Below are positions 39,199 through 48,098 of a stretch of 64,000 nucleotides of DNA, piece by piece. Location: contig CALSRO010000001.1 in assembly GCA_943788775.1 (NCBI GenBank), forward strand, positions 1 through 64,000. Reading direction: 5' to 3'. The notes beneath the pieces were generated by a model, which saw only the letters and a list, made by a program, of their open reading frames with translations, was not told the DNA's origin and did not search any database. How positions within the stretch are numbered: position 1 is the first letter of the stretch; each line of letters begins with the position of its first letter. Source of the stretch: an uncultured Flavobacteriales bacterium (GTDB lineage Bacteria > Bacteroidota > Bacteroidia > Flavobacteriales_G > Salibacteraceae). A program made the position numbers and the translations under genes.

Positions 39199-39849
39199 CT
39201 AAGTTTTTTTTGGTGCCCAAGTACTCGGGTTTTCACGCCACTCCATCAATGATTCTAGATCGGTATCTTGAACATAATTTGTTTCTCTGGCCTTCTCAAT
39301 CAGTGCATTATAATCACTGAGCGTTACTAATGGACATTTATGATCCAAAAAGTTCTTGCGCGCTTGATCAAATCCATAGGTGAAGATGGCTACCATACCT
39401 TTTACAATACAGCCTTGATCTCGTAAGGCATCTACAGCAATCAAAGATGAATTGCCAGTTGAAACTAGGTCTTCAATAACAATTACCGACTGTCCAGATT
39501 CGAGTACACCTTCAATTTGGTTCTTCTGCCCATGTTCCTTCATTTTTGGTCGGATATAGACAAGAGGTAAGCCTAATTCCTGGGCAACTAAAGCTGCTTG
39601 AGCAATTCCCCCGGTCGCCACTCCAGCAATCACGTCAGGTCTTCCAAAATTTTCATCAATCGCTTTAACGATTTCCTGACGAATGAATGTTCTTATTCTT
39701 GGATAAGAAAGGGTCTTGCGGTTGTCACAATAAATCGGAGATTTCCAACCTGAAGCCCATTGAAATGGATCATCTGGTTTTAAGGAAATGGCTTTGATTT
39801 GAAGTAAAAACTCGGCTACTTTGTGCGCAGAGTTAAAGCTATAATTCAT
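39199..39849 (-). CDS. pyrE: Orotate phosphoribosyltransferase
   Basis: PyrE converts orotate and PRPP to OMP in pyrimidine synthesis. The 216-residue protein shows GWKSPIYCDNRKTLSYP, ATGGIAQAALVAQELGLPLVYIRPKMKEHG and the PRPP loop VIVIEDLVSTGNSS. An in-frame ATG at 39891 would add 14 residues, but a TACTTTTG box lies just 4 bases before the ATG at 39849, so the shorter start is preferred. The start overlaps the start of the divergent Nudix gene in a CATG. Confidence 0.95.
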   Translation of the reverse strand: MNYSFNSAHKVAEFLLQIKAISLKPDDPFQWASGWKSPIYCDNRKTLSYPRIRTFIRQEIVKAIDENFGRPDVIAGVATGGIAQAALVAQELGLPLVYIRPKMKEHGQKNQIEGVLESGQSVIVIEDLVSTGNSSLIAVDALRDQGCIVKGMVAIFTYGFDQARKNFLDHKCPLVTLSDYNALIEKARETNYVQDTDLESLMEWRENPSTWAPKKT

Positions 39850-40468
39850 GGAGCAAAAGTATAAGTTTTTCATCAGCGATAGGTTGGTCACGGTAAGTGA
39901 ATCTAGCCAAATCGAAGAAGGTTATTCTGGGAGTAATCAAGCAATTGATGATTCAGAGGTGCTTTTGATTGTTTCTGATATTGTGCGAGATATAGCTATT
40001 GGGTCCAGTGAAAATTTCCTGGTGAATGACTTAGTTGGATTTGTAAAAAATCTTGAGTCTCAGTTTCGGGTCGTGGAAGCCGCAGGAGGATTCGTATTAA
40101 ATGAGCATGGAAGTCTGTTGGTAATGAAAAGACGGGGTGTCTGGGATTTACCAAAAGGTAAAATTGAAAATGGTGAGTCAGTCGTTCAAGCTGCAAAAAG
40201 AGAGGTTGAGGAAGAGTGTGGTGTTTCGAATCTCATTATAAAATCGGAACCATACACCACAATTCATATATACCAAGAAAAAGGTAAATCGATTATTAAA
40301 AAATCTCACTGGTTTAAAATGGAAACCGATTTTAAGGGGGATTTGATTCCTCAAATTGAAGAGGAAATCCAGAAAGTCAAATGGATGAAGCTTCCCTTAG
40401 AATCAAAAATATTACGTAATTCTTTTGGGTCTATTCGAGACGTTATACATTATTTTTCGTGCGTCTGA
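39848..40468 (+). CDS. Nudix hydrolase with an uncharacterised N-terminal region
   Basis: The 206-residue protein has an N-terminal part of about 75 residues without a recognisable domain (FFISDRLVTVSESSQIEEG), then a Nudix domain from AAGGFVLNEHGSLLVMKRRGVWDLPKGKIENGE. The Nudix box reads G-x5-E-x7-REVEEECGV, with all metal-binding residues present. Nudix enzymes cleave nucleoside diphosphate linked to another moiety; the substrate is not predictable. Its ATG overlaps that of pyrE on the opposite strand. The end overlaps the convergent thioredoxin-fold gene by 19 bases. Confidence 0.87.
   Translation: MEQKYKFFISDRLVTVSESSQIEEGYSGSNQAIDDSEVLLIVSDIVRDIAIGSSENFLVNDLVGFVKNLESQFRVVEAAGGFVLNEHGSLLVMKRRGVWDLPKGKIENGESVVQAAKREVEEECGVSNLIIKSEPYTTIHIYQEKGKSIIKKSHWFKMETDFKGDLIPQIEEEIQKVKWMKLPLESKILRNSFGSIRDVIHYFSCV
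39854..39861 (-). promoter_or_regulatory. -7 box of pyrE
   Basis: On the minus strand this reads TACTTTTG, a perfect TAnnTTTG match. It lies only 4 bases before the pyrE ATG, so the transcript would be nearly leaderless. No -33 TTG is visible at normal spacing, so confidence is modest. Confidence 0.35.
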
Positions 40469-41919
40469 CGTAAATCCCGTTCGGATACATCAGGCGGTTG
40501 CAATTTGAAAGGCATCATTTTATTTGGATGTTTTTCATTCCAAATTTTGGCGAATAATTTTTCGATTCGAGCACCGGGTGGTGGTGTAGGGGAATTGACA
40601 ATTTTAAGTTCTTCATCCAAAAAGAAATAGGCTGGCATTGCTCTTAAATCATAGTTGCTTACCACTTCTTCTGGCGACCCAACTTTTCCGAAAAACCAGT
40701 CGAAGTCATGTTTGCCAGGAATTTCACGAAGTCGTTTTAAAGACTCGGAAGTGCTAAAACTAAACATAGCAATGTCGGCTCCATATCCTTCACGTAGGAC
40801 TTTCATCAGACTCATTTGTCGTAATGATTCTGAGTTAAAATCATCAAAAAACTGAATGTAGATGTAGTATCCCTCATATTCACTTATCCGGTATAGATTG
40901 CCGACTACATCAGCAAAGACAAAATCGGGCACTCTGGTACCTGGGGCAAGTTTTAGAAGAATGGATTCAGCGCTATTAGCGATGTCTAGAATTTCTTTTT
41001 GATCTGTTTTAAATTTGATAGTATCTAACATTTCAATCACGATTTCAAGCTCATAAATCTTTTCGCGCCCAAGATTATAGAGACCTGTTGTTAGCAGTAA
41101 TTCAAGAAATTTTGGATTTTGAAGATGCTTGTCTGTGGACAGAAACATTTTAGCTCGTTCTACATCTCGATTCTTAATGGCAGATTCCAAGCTGTCGCTA
41201 AATGGCTTAAGTGAATGAGGTGTAAGAAAATCACCGTAGAAAAGATCGAAGGCGTTGGCAAAGCTTAGTTGATCATATACTGGATCATGATCTTTGAAAT
41301 ATCGAGTATAGACGTTTTCACGTGAGTGTCTCGTTGTTAAATCAAATTCAGCCAATCGAAAATGTAAGTAGGATTGAAAATATGGATCTTCAATTTTACT
41401 GAACTCATTTTCTACTTCAATTCGAAATGTATCAGCGAGGTTTCGAATGTTTCCTGCACTTCGGAGCTTAAAATCACCACTAGTTTTTTCTATGAAAAAT
41501 CGATTCAGTTTTTGTTCAAGGTTAGTCACGTTTGCGTTCAATCGAGTTTCCGATTCAAAGATTTCAGGCTGGACAAAAACATCCTTAGCCGGATTAAATC
41601 GATCCATTTCCAATGGTTCTGGAATGACCAATGTATACTGGTCTCCAGGAACGATAAACAGATGTGAGTTTACCTTGCCAATTTTGACAAGATAAAGGCC
41701 GGTTTTTTCGATATCAAGAATGAGTTTAAAGTTTCCATCATCCCCAATTTGCTGTTCTATAAGTGAAACACTTTTGAACGTGAACAAATCTTGATATTGA
41801 TGGATTTGAATTTTCTTGTTTCGGTAGTAAAAGGCATTACCCTGAATCATTGTTTCAACTCCTAGAGATGGGATAGAAAGAATGATACAAAGTATTAGTA
41901 GAAGATGTCGTTTGGCCAT
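40450..41919 (-). CDS. Secreted thioredoxin-fold protein lacking the CxxC motif
   Basis: The 489-residue protein has a signal peptide (HLLLILCIILSIPSLG). An N-terminal DUF4369-like beta region (IQGNAFYYRNKKIQIHQY, LIVPGD-like VPGDQYTLVI) and a long helical middle part lead to a C-terminal TlpA-like domain near residue 325 (VPDFVFADVVGNLYRISEYEG). Where WCxxC is expected it has YIQFFDDFNSES. The cis-proline loop AMPAYFFLD is kept. It is therefore probably a non-redox paralogue, perhaps a chaperone or binding protein, or a pseudo-enzyme. It abuts coaD and probably belongs to that operon. Confidence 0.82.
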   Translation of the reverse strand: MAKRHLLLILCIILSIPSLGVETMIQGNAFYYRNKKIQIHQYQDLFTFKSVSLIEQQIGDDGNFKLILDIEKTGLYLVKIGKVNSHLFIVPGDQYTLVIPEPLEMDRFNPAKDVFVQPEIFESETRLNANVTNLEQKLNRFFIEKTSGDFKLRSAGNIRNLADTFRIEVENEFSKIEDPYFQSYLHFRLAEFDLTTRHSRENVYTRYFKDHDPVYDQLSFANAFDLFYGDFLTPHSLKPFSDSLESAIKNRDVERAKMFLSTDKHLQNPKFLELLLTTGLYNLGREKIYELEIVIEMLDTIKFKTDQKEILDIANSAESILLKLAPGTRVPDFVFADVVGNLYRISEYEGYYIYIQFFDDFNSESLRQMSLMKVLREGYGADIAMFSFSTSESLKRLREIPGKHDFDWFFGKVGSPEEVVSNYDLRAMPAYFFLDEELKIVNSPTPPPGARIEKLFAKIWNEKHPNKMMPFKLQPPDVSERDLRQTHEK

Positions 41920-42381
41920 TTATTTGATCGTCATTTTATCAGGAATGAACTGAGATACATCTCCACCATTCTTGAATATCTCACGAACAATGCTCGAATT
42001 TATTGCGGAGTATGAAGGATCGCAAAGTAGAAATACAGTTTCTATCGATGGCTTCAATGCACTATTCATGTGTGCAATGGCACTTTCATATTGGAAGTCA
42101 TTTGGATTTCGAAGTCCTCTTAAAATGATGTTACATTCGTTTAATAGACAAAAGTCAACAGTTAGTCCAGCGAATGCTTCCACTCTAATTTGAGAAGATC
42201 CAGCGTAGACTTCTTCAATCCAATCTATTCGTTGATCTAGACTGAATGTTGACTGCTTGGTTGAATTCTTTCCTACCGCAATGATTATCTCATCAAATAG
42301 GGGGATTGCTTTTTGCACAATAGAGGCATGGCCCAAAGTGAATGGGTCGAAACTGCCTGGAAATACTGCTTTTCGTTTCAT
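41920..42381 (-). CDS. coaD: Pantetheine-phosphate adenylyltransferase
   Basis: CoaD makes dephospho-CoA from phosphopantetheine and ATP. The 153-residue protein has the nucleotidyltransferase signature GSFDPFTLGHASIV (TxGH at 15-18), LRGLRNPNDFQYE and, at the C-terminus, NSSIVREIFKNGG, in place of the more usual ISSTLVRE. It lies in the operon DUF3822 - rsmD - coaD - thioredoxin-fold protein, a neighbourhood common in Bacteroidota. Confidence 0.95.
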   Translation of the reverse strand: MKRKAVFPGSFDPFTLGHASIVQKAIPLFDEIIIAVGKNSTKQSTFSLDQRIDWIEEVYAGSSQIRVEAFAGLTVDFCLLNECNIILRGLRNPNDFQYESAIAHMNSALKPSIETVFLLCDPSYSAINSSIVREIFKNGGDVSQFIPDKMTIK

Positions 42382-42384
42382 AAC

Positions 42385-42915
42385 TCAACATTCAAAAAAA
42401 GTAAATCGTACCTCTCCGTACGTCCTTTCTTCAACAAAGTTGGAATGTTCTGCAAAACTATCGGATTGCCTATGTTCCATCACAAAGGTACCCGAAGGTT
42501 TCAATGCAGTTTTCAACACTAAATCAATGAGTACTTCGTAATACTCGTAATCGTACGGAGGATCGGCAAAGACCAAGTCAAAATTATCTTGACAACGATT
42601 TAGCCACTTTCTAGCCTCAGATTTGGTCGCTTGAATCGATTGAAAACCAAAATCTCGTGATACCTGAGTAATCCACTTAATAGAGGCATGATTTTGATCA
42701 ATGCTTGCTATGGATTTACAACCCCTTGAGGCAGCCTCTATCGTTATGCCGCCTATTCCTGCGAACAAATCCAACATGGACGTTTCAGTCCAATCTATTC
42801 TGTTTTCTATAATATTGAACAGAGATTCCTTTGCGTAATCTGTGGTTGGGCGTGCCGGAATACTCGAAGGCGCCTGATACCTGCGACCTCGATGACTTCC
42901 GCCAATTATTCGCAA
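42385..42915 (-). CDS. rsmD: 16S rRNA (guanine-N2-)-methyltransferase RsmD
   Basis: RsmD methylates G966 of 16S rRNA. The 176-residue protein begins MRIIGGSHRGRRYQAP, then has RPTTDYAKESLFNII, the SAM motif DLFAGIG (49-55) and the catalytic ADPPY motif (117-121). Length and motifs are standard. It overlaps the DUF3822 gene by 10 bases and lies 3 bases from coaD. Confidence 0.94.
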   Translation of the reverse strand: MRIIGGSHRGRRYQAPSSIPARPTTDYAKESLFNIIENRIDWTETSMLDLFAGIGGITIEAASRGCKSIASIDQNHASIKWITQVSRDFGFQSIQATKSEARKWLNRCQDNFDLVFADPPYDYEYYEVLIDLVLKTALKPSGTFVMEHRQSDSFAEHSNFVEERTYGEVRFTFFEC

Positions 42916-43796
42916 AGCAAGGTTTGTGTTAGATAATCGAACTCGGCCTTATCACGGTTGTGGAGCTGATCGCTTATTTCTATTTGGTCTAAAGCGGACT
43001 CAATGGACAAACGCTTCCAATATGCATTAAGCACGTTCCATTTGTCGTCTCCAATTTCAATTTTGCCAGATAGCCTGAGTTCTACTTTTTCAGGATTTAA
43101 ACCAAGAACTTCAACACAATATAAAATGTAGTATGCAATGTCCTCTTTTCCAGTTTGGAAGAATGAGTTGCACAATTGAAGTTTTCGTCCCTTAAAAGCG
43201 ATAATATCGATTTGAGTTTCTTCAATATGTACAACTACTAAATCTTCGGCTATCGACTTTTTAAGGTCTAATTTGCTTTTCTCAACTCGCGGTGCAATAT
43301 GCGGAACCAATGCGTGTTTAGGGAAAGTTTTTTCTATTGCCTTTTGCAATTCATTAGCAATGACATATTGAATTTTAAGTCGCTCCCCAACTAGTTCGTA
43401 ACTATTTAATAGTTCATTTTTGGAATCAAAGTTGTTGGACAACGTAAAGGATTGCTCTTCGTTCCCGATTCCCATGCTTATTGGAGTACACTGGTAATTG
43501 TCAGAACAAACCGATATCAGGTATTGATCGAAATCGGAAAATAAATAGGTATGGGATGCTGCTATCTTTTCAATTGAAGCTGCCACAGATTTATTATCTA
43601 AAGGATATGTGGCAAAACCGGTAACCAAGTTTTTCGCCTTGTGATACCAGCATGCCTTGAGTTCAGAAGAACCAAATTCAAGAAGTAGGATGTAATTAGA
43701 GGCTGGTTCGTCTGAATATGTCAGATCAAAAAACTCTTTCTCTAAGGATTTGAGCTCGGTCAAATTATTCCCAGTTACCATTCGTTTTCGGATCAT
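42906..43796 (-). CDS. DUF3822 family protein
   Basis: The 296-residue protein resembles the Bacteroidota DUF3822 group, with an actin/FtsA-like fold I infer from ILLLEFGSSELKACWYHKAK and VVVHIEETQIDIIAFKGRKL. Function is unknown. Its fixed position next to rsmD and coaD is typical of the family. It overlaps its upstream neighbour by 32 bases. Confidence 0.82.
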   Translation of the reverse strand: MIRKRMVTGNNLTELKSLEKEFFDLTYSDEPASNYILLLEFGSSELKACWYHKAKNLVTGFATYPLDNKSVAASIEKIAASHTYLFSDFDQYLISVCSDNYQCTPISMGIGNEEQSFTLSNNFDSKNELLNSYELVGERLKIQYVIANELQKAIEKTFPKHALVPHIAPRVEKSKLDLKKSIAEDLVVVHIEETQIDIIAFKGRKLQLCNSFFQTGKEDIAYYILYCVEVLGLNPEKVELRLSGKIEIGDDKWNVLNAYWKRLSIESALDQIEISDQLHNRDKAEFDYLTQTLLCE

Positions 43797-44511
43797 TCAA
43801 AGATCCAACCATTCTTGGGTCAGATTTGTCAAAGGGCGCTCCGTCCTTAGCTCTAAATACAGGAACTTTGGCACCAGACCGTTCTACAATTCCTGCCTCT
43901 AACTCAAATTTCCCACCTTTTGTAAATGGTACAAGTCCAAGCGAATCAATTACGAATGGGTGAACTCGACCATCCATGTGTCGTGAGCCAAATAAGCTAT
44001 CAAAAACGGAAACGGGAACAGTGTCTCTTGAAACAAATCCAGAATCAAGGGCATTTTCTAAAGTCATGCCATCTGGAACTTCGCCAAAGGCTTTGATTAC
44101 GTTTAATGAATCTGTCTTTATAAAGATTATCAATGTATCCATTGAGCCAGTGTATTTCTGGTATTTGGCCTTGTATGCGAGTTCTGCAGTTCTTATGTCC
44201 TTCAGTCTTTGCACAACATGCTCATATCGAATTTCTTTTTCATTTTGAAAATCAATAGGCACTTTAATAGATTGATAATCCGCATAACCAAGAATGGCTA
44301 TTAAAATAGCTAAGGCTACACTTATACCTAATCGCAATGTTTTACTCAATTGCACCATTGCAGCTACTAGACTTACAGCTCCTGCGATTACGAGGGCAAA
44401 TGCTCCAAGCATGAATGCACCATTCTGTTCAGTGGAAAGTCCGTTAATAATGACAATTAAACCAGATAGGGTTAATAGAACGGGAAACCAGATTTTTTTA
44501 AATATGTCCAT
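43765..44511 (-). CDS. Membrane-anchored protein of unknown function
   Basis: The 248-residue protein has about three hydrophobic segments in the first 90 residues (WFPVLLTLSGLIVIING, GAFMLGAFALVIAGAVSLVAA, LGISVALAILIAILGYADY). A mostly soluble region of about 155 residues follows, with ELAYKAKYQKYTGSMDTLIIFIKTDS, a pattern reminiscent of type IV pilin-like or minor secretion-protein stalks in Bacteroidota. No family is named. It starts the operon leading to rsmD and coaD and has a TAnnTTTG box upstream. Confidence 0.75.
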   Translation of the reverse strand: MDIFKKIWFPVLLTLSGLIVIINGLSTEQNGAFMLGAFALVIAGAVSLVAAMVQLSKTLRLGISVALAILIAILGYADYQSIKVPIDFQNEKEIRYEHVVQRLKDIRTAELAYKAKYQKYTGSMDTLIIFIKTDSLNVIKAFGEVPDGMTLENALDSGFVSRDTVPVSVFDSLFGSRHMDGRVHPFVIDSLGLVPFTKGGKFELEAGIVERSGAKVPVFRAKDGAPFDKSDPRMVGSLNDPKTNGNWE

Positions 44512-44536
44512 GCGTATAATAAGTTTGAAAGACGGG

Positions 44537-44544
44537 CAAATCTA
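44537..44544 (-). promoter_or_regulatory. -7 box of the 44511-to-coaD operon
   Basis: On the minus strand this reads TAGATTTG, a perfect TAnnTTTG match about 25 bases before the membrane-protein start. It would drive the membrane protein, DUF3822, rsmD, coaD and the thioredoxin-fold gene. Confidence 0.45.
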
Positions 44545-44609
44545 CAATTTTTACAAAGTGAGAAAAGTGAAGTTTGTTAGCATTAGATTAAGTCTATTTT
44601 GCGGTTGAA

Positions 44610-46025
44610 ATGCTCGACAAAAATCACTTTATAAACGAGGTAGCGGATCAAATTGATATACCGTTAAATAAAGATCAACTCAATGCTCTGGCCGCTGTTT
44701 ATGATTTCTTGTTTACGGGTGGATCTCGATCATCGTTTATACTCAAAGGCTATGCAGGAACTGGTAAAACCACGCTGATGGGATGCCTTATAAGATGGTT
44801 GCATTCTGTGAATCGTAAGACAGTGTTGATGGCGCCAACCGGTCGTTCGGCCAAGGTGCTGTCTGCACATTCAGGATATCCAGCCTCAACTATTCACAGG
44901 AGAATTTACACAGTTAAACAGGATGATTTTGGTAGGATGAAAATGGATTTGGTTCAAAACAAAAGTGAGCGAACAATCTTCATTGTAGACGAGGCGTCCA
45001 TGATTGGAGATGGAACATCTGAATCTGGGGGGTATAGCCGCTCCCTCATTCAGGACTTAATTGACTACGTATATTCAGGTGAACGGTGTCGACTTTTATT
45101 AATCGGTGACGATGCTCAATTACCGCCTGTTGGCATGGAAACAAGTCCAGCTTTGGACTCGAAAAAAGTTCAAAAGTGCCTAGATGGGCCCGTTTTTGAA
45201 ACGGTATTAACCACAGTATTGAGGCAAGAAAGCCAATCACTGATATTGGATAATGCTACTTATATAAGAGATCAAATAAGAAAGAACGCGTTTTCGGATC
45301 TTAAATTGATGACGAATCGATATGGTGATGTACGTGAAATTCCAATGGATGAATTGGAGGATGAGTTAATGGGGTGTTTTGATCGACACGACACAAATGA
45401 GTCGATCATTGTGTGCAGATCAAATAAAGATGCCTATCAATTTAACATGCAAATCAGAAATAGAATTTTTGACCGTGCAGATGAAATCGAATCGGGTGAC
45501 AGAATTATGATTGTGAAGAATAATTATTTCTGGAAAATCCCTGGTCGCAGGCAAAATTTTCTTGCTAATGGAGATATGGTAATAGTCGAGCGGGTGATGG
45601 CGATTACAGAGTTTGGTCCATTTCGATTTGCTGAATGTTCGGTTCAATTGGTAGATGAAGAGACTGATCCATTCCATTTGATTGTTTTACTCAATTCGAT
45701 TGATTTTCAAGGGCCTTCTATTCCTACAAAGGAATTGTTCAAATTGAGACACGAAATGATTACTGGTGGAGCATTAGACACATCTGAAGCCGAAGAGAAA
45801 TTTTTTCAAAATCCATATTTCAATGCTGTTCAGGTGAAATATGCATACGCGGTTACTTGTCATAAAAGCCAAGGTGGTCAGTGGTCGAATGTCTTTGTGT
45901 ATCAGGGGTATTTGACGGACGAGATGTTAGATCTGGGTTATTACAGATGGCTGTACACCGCGGTCACGCGTGCAACACGAAGGCTAAACCTTATAGGGTT
46001 TCACGAAGAGTTTATATCTAATTAA
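44610..46025 (+). CDS. RecD-like SF1 DNA helicase
   Basis: The 471-residue protein has Walker A GYAGTGKT at residues 47-54, the APTGRSAKVL motif Ia region, Walker B IFIVDEASM near 123-131, the LIGDDAQLPPVG motif III, and the C-terminal motifs TCHKSQGGQWSNVFVYQG and RWLYTAVTRATRRL. The order fits the RecD2/TraI-like SF1B helicases, but the usual RecD2 N-terminal extension is absent. It probably unwinds DNA 5'-3' in repair. It stands alone as far as I can see and diverges from the rsmD operon. Confidence 0.88.
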   Translation: MLDKNHFINEVADQIDIPLNKDQLNALAAVYDFLFTGGSRSSFILKGYAGTGKTTLMGCLIRWLHSVNRKTVLMAPTGRSAKVLSAHSGYPASTIHRRIYTVKQDDFGRMKMDLVQNKSERTIFIVDEASMIGDGTSESGGYSRSLIQDLIDYVYSGERCRLLLIGDDAQLPPVGMETSPALDSKKVQKCLDGPVFETVLTTVLRQESQSLILDNATYIRDQIRKNAFSDLKLMTNRYGDVREIPMDELEDELMGCFDRHDTNESIIVCRSNKDAYQFNMQIRNRIFDRADEIESGDRIMIVKNNYFWKIPGRRQNFLANGDMVIVERVMAITEFGPFRFAECSVQLVDEETDPFHLIVLLNSIDFQGPSIPTKELFKLRHEMITGGALDTSEAEEKFFQNPYFNAVQVKYAYAVTCHKSQGGQWSNVFVYQGYLTDEMLDLGYYRWLYTAVTRATRRLNLIGFHEEFISN

Positions 46026-46063
46026 AGCGCTTCGATTTTGATAAAAACGTGCATCTTTCACCC

Positions 46064-46612
46064 ATGAAAAGCCTAGCTCGATTAATCATTCGACTTTCTG
46101 GGTGGAAAGTCGAAGGCACTTTTGGACCAGAACTTCGCAATTGTATAATAATTGTTGCGCCACACACTAGTCAATGGGATTTCATATTTGGAGTTCTAGC
46201 TCGCACAATCTATGGCATTAAAGCCAAATACTTAATTAAGAACTCATTTTTTAAGCCGGGGATAGCTTGGTTTTTTCACATGACAGGAGGAATTGCCGTG
46301 GATCGAAGTCAAAAGAATGAACTTACAAATCGGCTGAAGCAAATGTTGAAAAATGGCGAAGAATTGAAAATTACATTCACGCCAGAAGGAACTCGAAAAC
46401 GCGTGGATCGATGGCGATCAGGGTTTTACTGGACTGCAATTGATACTGGTTTGCCTATTGTTGCTCATTATATCGACTATAAAACAAAAACAGTTGGTCA
46501 GTTTGCGCCATTCGCTCCAACTGGAGATTGGGAGGTGGATAAGCTTCATTTTCAAAACCTTTATAAGGATGTGAATGCTTGCCATCCAGAGAATTTCAAC
46601 CACGAATTTTAA
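46064..46612 (+). CDS. 1-acyl-sn-glycerol-3-phosphate acyltransferase-like (PlsC family)
   Basis: The 182-residue protein has the acyltransferase H-x4-D motif as APHTSQWD, the GG-IAVDRS region, and the TPEGTRKR motif. It is short for PlsC and lacks an obvious N-terminal membrane helix, so a lysophospholipid acyltransferase of the small Bacteroidota type is the best call. The ATG at 46064 is preferred over GTG at 46049. It lies 38 bases after the helicase gene and is probably followed by a weak hairpin at 46626. Confidence 0.82.
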   Translation: MKSLARLIIRLSGWKVEGTFGPELRNCIIIVAPHTSQWDFIFGVLARTIYGIKAKYLIKNSFFKPGIAWFFHMTGGIAVDRSQKNELTNRLKQMLKNGEELKITFTPEGTRKRVDRWRSGFYWTAIDTGLPIVAHYIDYKTKTVGQFAPFAPTGDWEVDKLHFQNLYKDVNACHPENFNHEF

Positions 46613-46625
46613 AGTATACGTTGAT

Positions 46626-46646
46626 TACCCTATGTCATTTAGGGTA
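46626..46646. terminator. Possible weak terminator or hairpin
   Basis: TACCCTA (46626-46632) and TAGGGTA (46640-46646) form a 7-bp stem around a 7-base loop. There is no T-run after it, so it may be a structural element and not a terminator. Confidence 0.3.
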
Positions 46647-46704
46647 TTAATCGGTTTCATGTATCCATGTATGATTGGATGTTTGCTGCATCAAATCAAA
46701 TAGC

Positions 46705-48035
46705 ATGAAAAATATTTACACAATTGCGCTCCTTGTCATACCCATTCTAGCTGTTCAGGCTCAGATTATTGACACTAATTGACAAATCAATATGATCGGG
46801 TTTCATCTAACTCGCACGTTCAAATTACCGATTTGCCGAATGGCAATTATTTGATGTCACAACGTGATCAGTATTGGGAAATTACTACTGATGGTGATTC
46901 TATTGACTCATTTGTTGAAAACACGAATTGGGGAACAACATCTGATATGTGGGGTATTAATGATGGTGTTCTATTGGCTGGTTCGCTTAATGGTGAACCT
47001 GCATTCGCCAAAATGGATACAAACTATAACATAGAGTGGTCTACTTCGCTTGGGTTTCAATATGGTGAGGCGGCAGCTGTTTTTGCTGATGGCTCTGATT
47101 ATTATGTTTCTGGTATTGGCGGATTTAACATGGATTTTATCGCAAAATTTGATGCTTCAGGTGACACAAGTTGGATGATTACATTGCAGCAATCTACATT
47201 CACGAAGCTATCTGATATAATAAAACTCAGTGATGGAAACTATTTGGCTTCTGGAAATTTAGACGACTATCCCATAGCTGTGAAATTCAATTCTACAGGA
47301 GATACCATTTGGACTTATTATGAGCCATTGTTTATCAGCTTTCAAAAAATGAACGCTTATGAAAAATCGAATGGGAATATTGTGTTATTGGCCGAGCGAT
47401 CCATGATTGAACTTGATCAGAACGGAAATAAATTAAGTGATACGATGTTTACGATCAATGCATTTTATGACATGCATTTTGCAAATGATACATTTTACTT
47501 GTTTGGATATGACAGAAATGAGCAATGGGGAAACGAGAAACAACCACTCGTTGAACTAAGAAATTCGGATTGGGATAGCCTTGGAAGTTGGACATATAAT
47601 TCGTTCATGCACCCCCTCGCTGACAATGTTCTTTCTGATGCGGTAAAGACACCTGGTGGAGGATTCCTGGCGGCAGGTAAACTCAGAGACAGTATCAATG
47701 TGACAAATAACACCTATAACATTTTTGCAGTTAAATTTAACGATGGAGTTATTATTGATACTACCATCAATGACACTACAGATACTATTACTGCAGTGTT
47801 GCCTATAGGGGCTAGCATTCAATTGTCAGTTTATCCTAATCCAACTTCTAATAGTTTGTGGGTGCGTTCCAACCAGTCGATTGAAGGTGTGAGTATATTT
47901 GATTTGCAAGGAAGGATCATTTATCAATGGAAAACCGAAGCTCTTGTTGAAGAGATTAATGTTTCGATGATGGAGCCCGGTTACTACATTTTGAAATTGG
48001 AAAATGGAGCATCCCGAAAGTTCATTATTGAGTAG
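46705..48035 (+). CDS. Secreted protein with T9SS type A tail, one frameshift after the signal peptide
   Basis: The signal peptide MKNIYTIALLVIPILAVQA starts at ATG 46705 but its frame stops at TGA 46780-46782. Adding one base (for example a third T at 46779-46780) joins it to the long frame from 46779 and gives about 443 residues. The body has repeated blade-like units (LPNGNYLMS, LSDGNYLASGN, GGGFLAAGKL with FNSTGDTIWTYYE), as in delta-60 type propellers. The C-terminus has IQLSVYPNPTSNSLWV and ends SRKFIIE, the T9SS type A sorting domain. Substrate or ligand is unknown. Read from the TTG at 46779 it would lack a signal, which argues for a real lesion or a sequencing error. Confidence 0.82.
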
Positions 48036-48054
48036 TAATGTGACTAATTCGATT

Positions 48055-48090
48055 AAAAAAGGCACGCTGGTTTAGCGTGCCTTTCTTTTT
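48055..48090. terminator. Bidirectional rho-independent terminator
   Basis: GGCACGCT (48061-48068) and AGCGTGCC (48074-48081) form an 8-bp stem with a 5-base loop. An A-run precedes it and a T-rich run follows, so it can serve both converging genes. Confidence 0.92.
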
Positions 48091-48098
48091 TAGAGAAG

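Noticed and set aside
44610-46025. RecD-like helicase as part of a defence island
   Set aside because: Neighbours are rsmD, coaD and lipid genes, with no nuclease, restriction or toxin genes; a stand-alone repair helicase is simpler.
46626-46646. A riboswitch or strong terminator before the T9SS cargo gene
   Set aside because: The hairpin is short, has no T-run and no recognisable aptamer; listed only as a weak hairpin.
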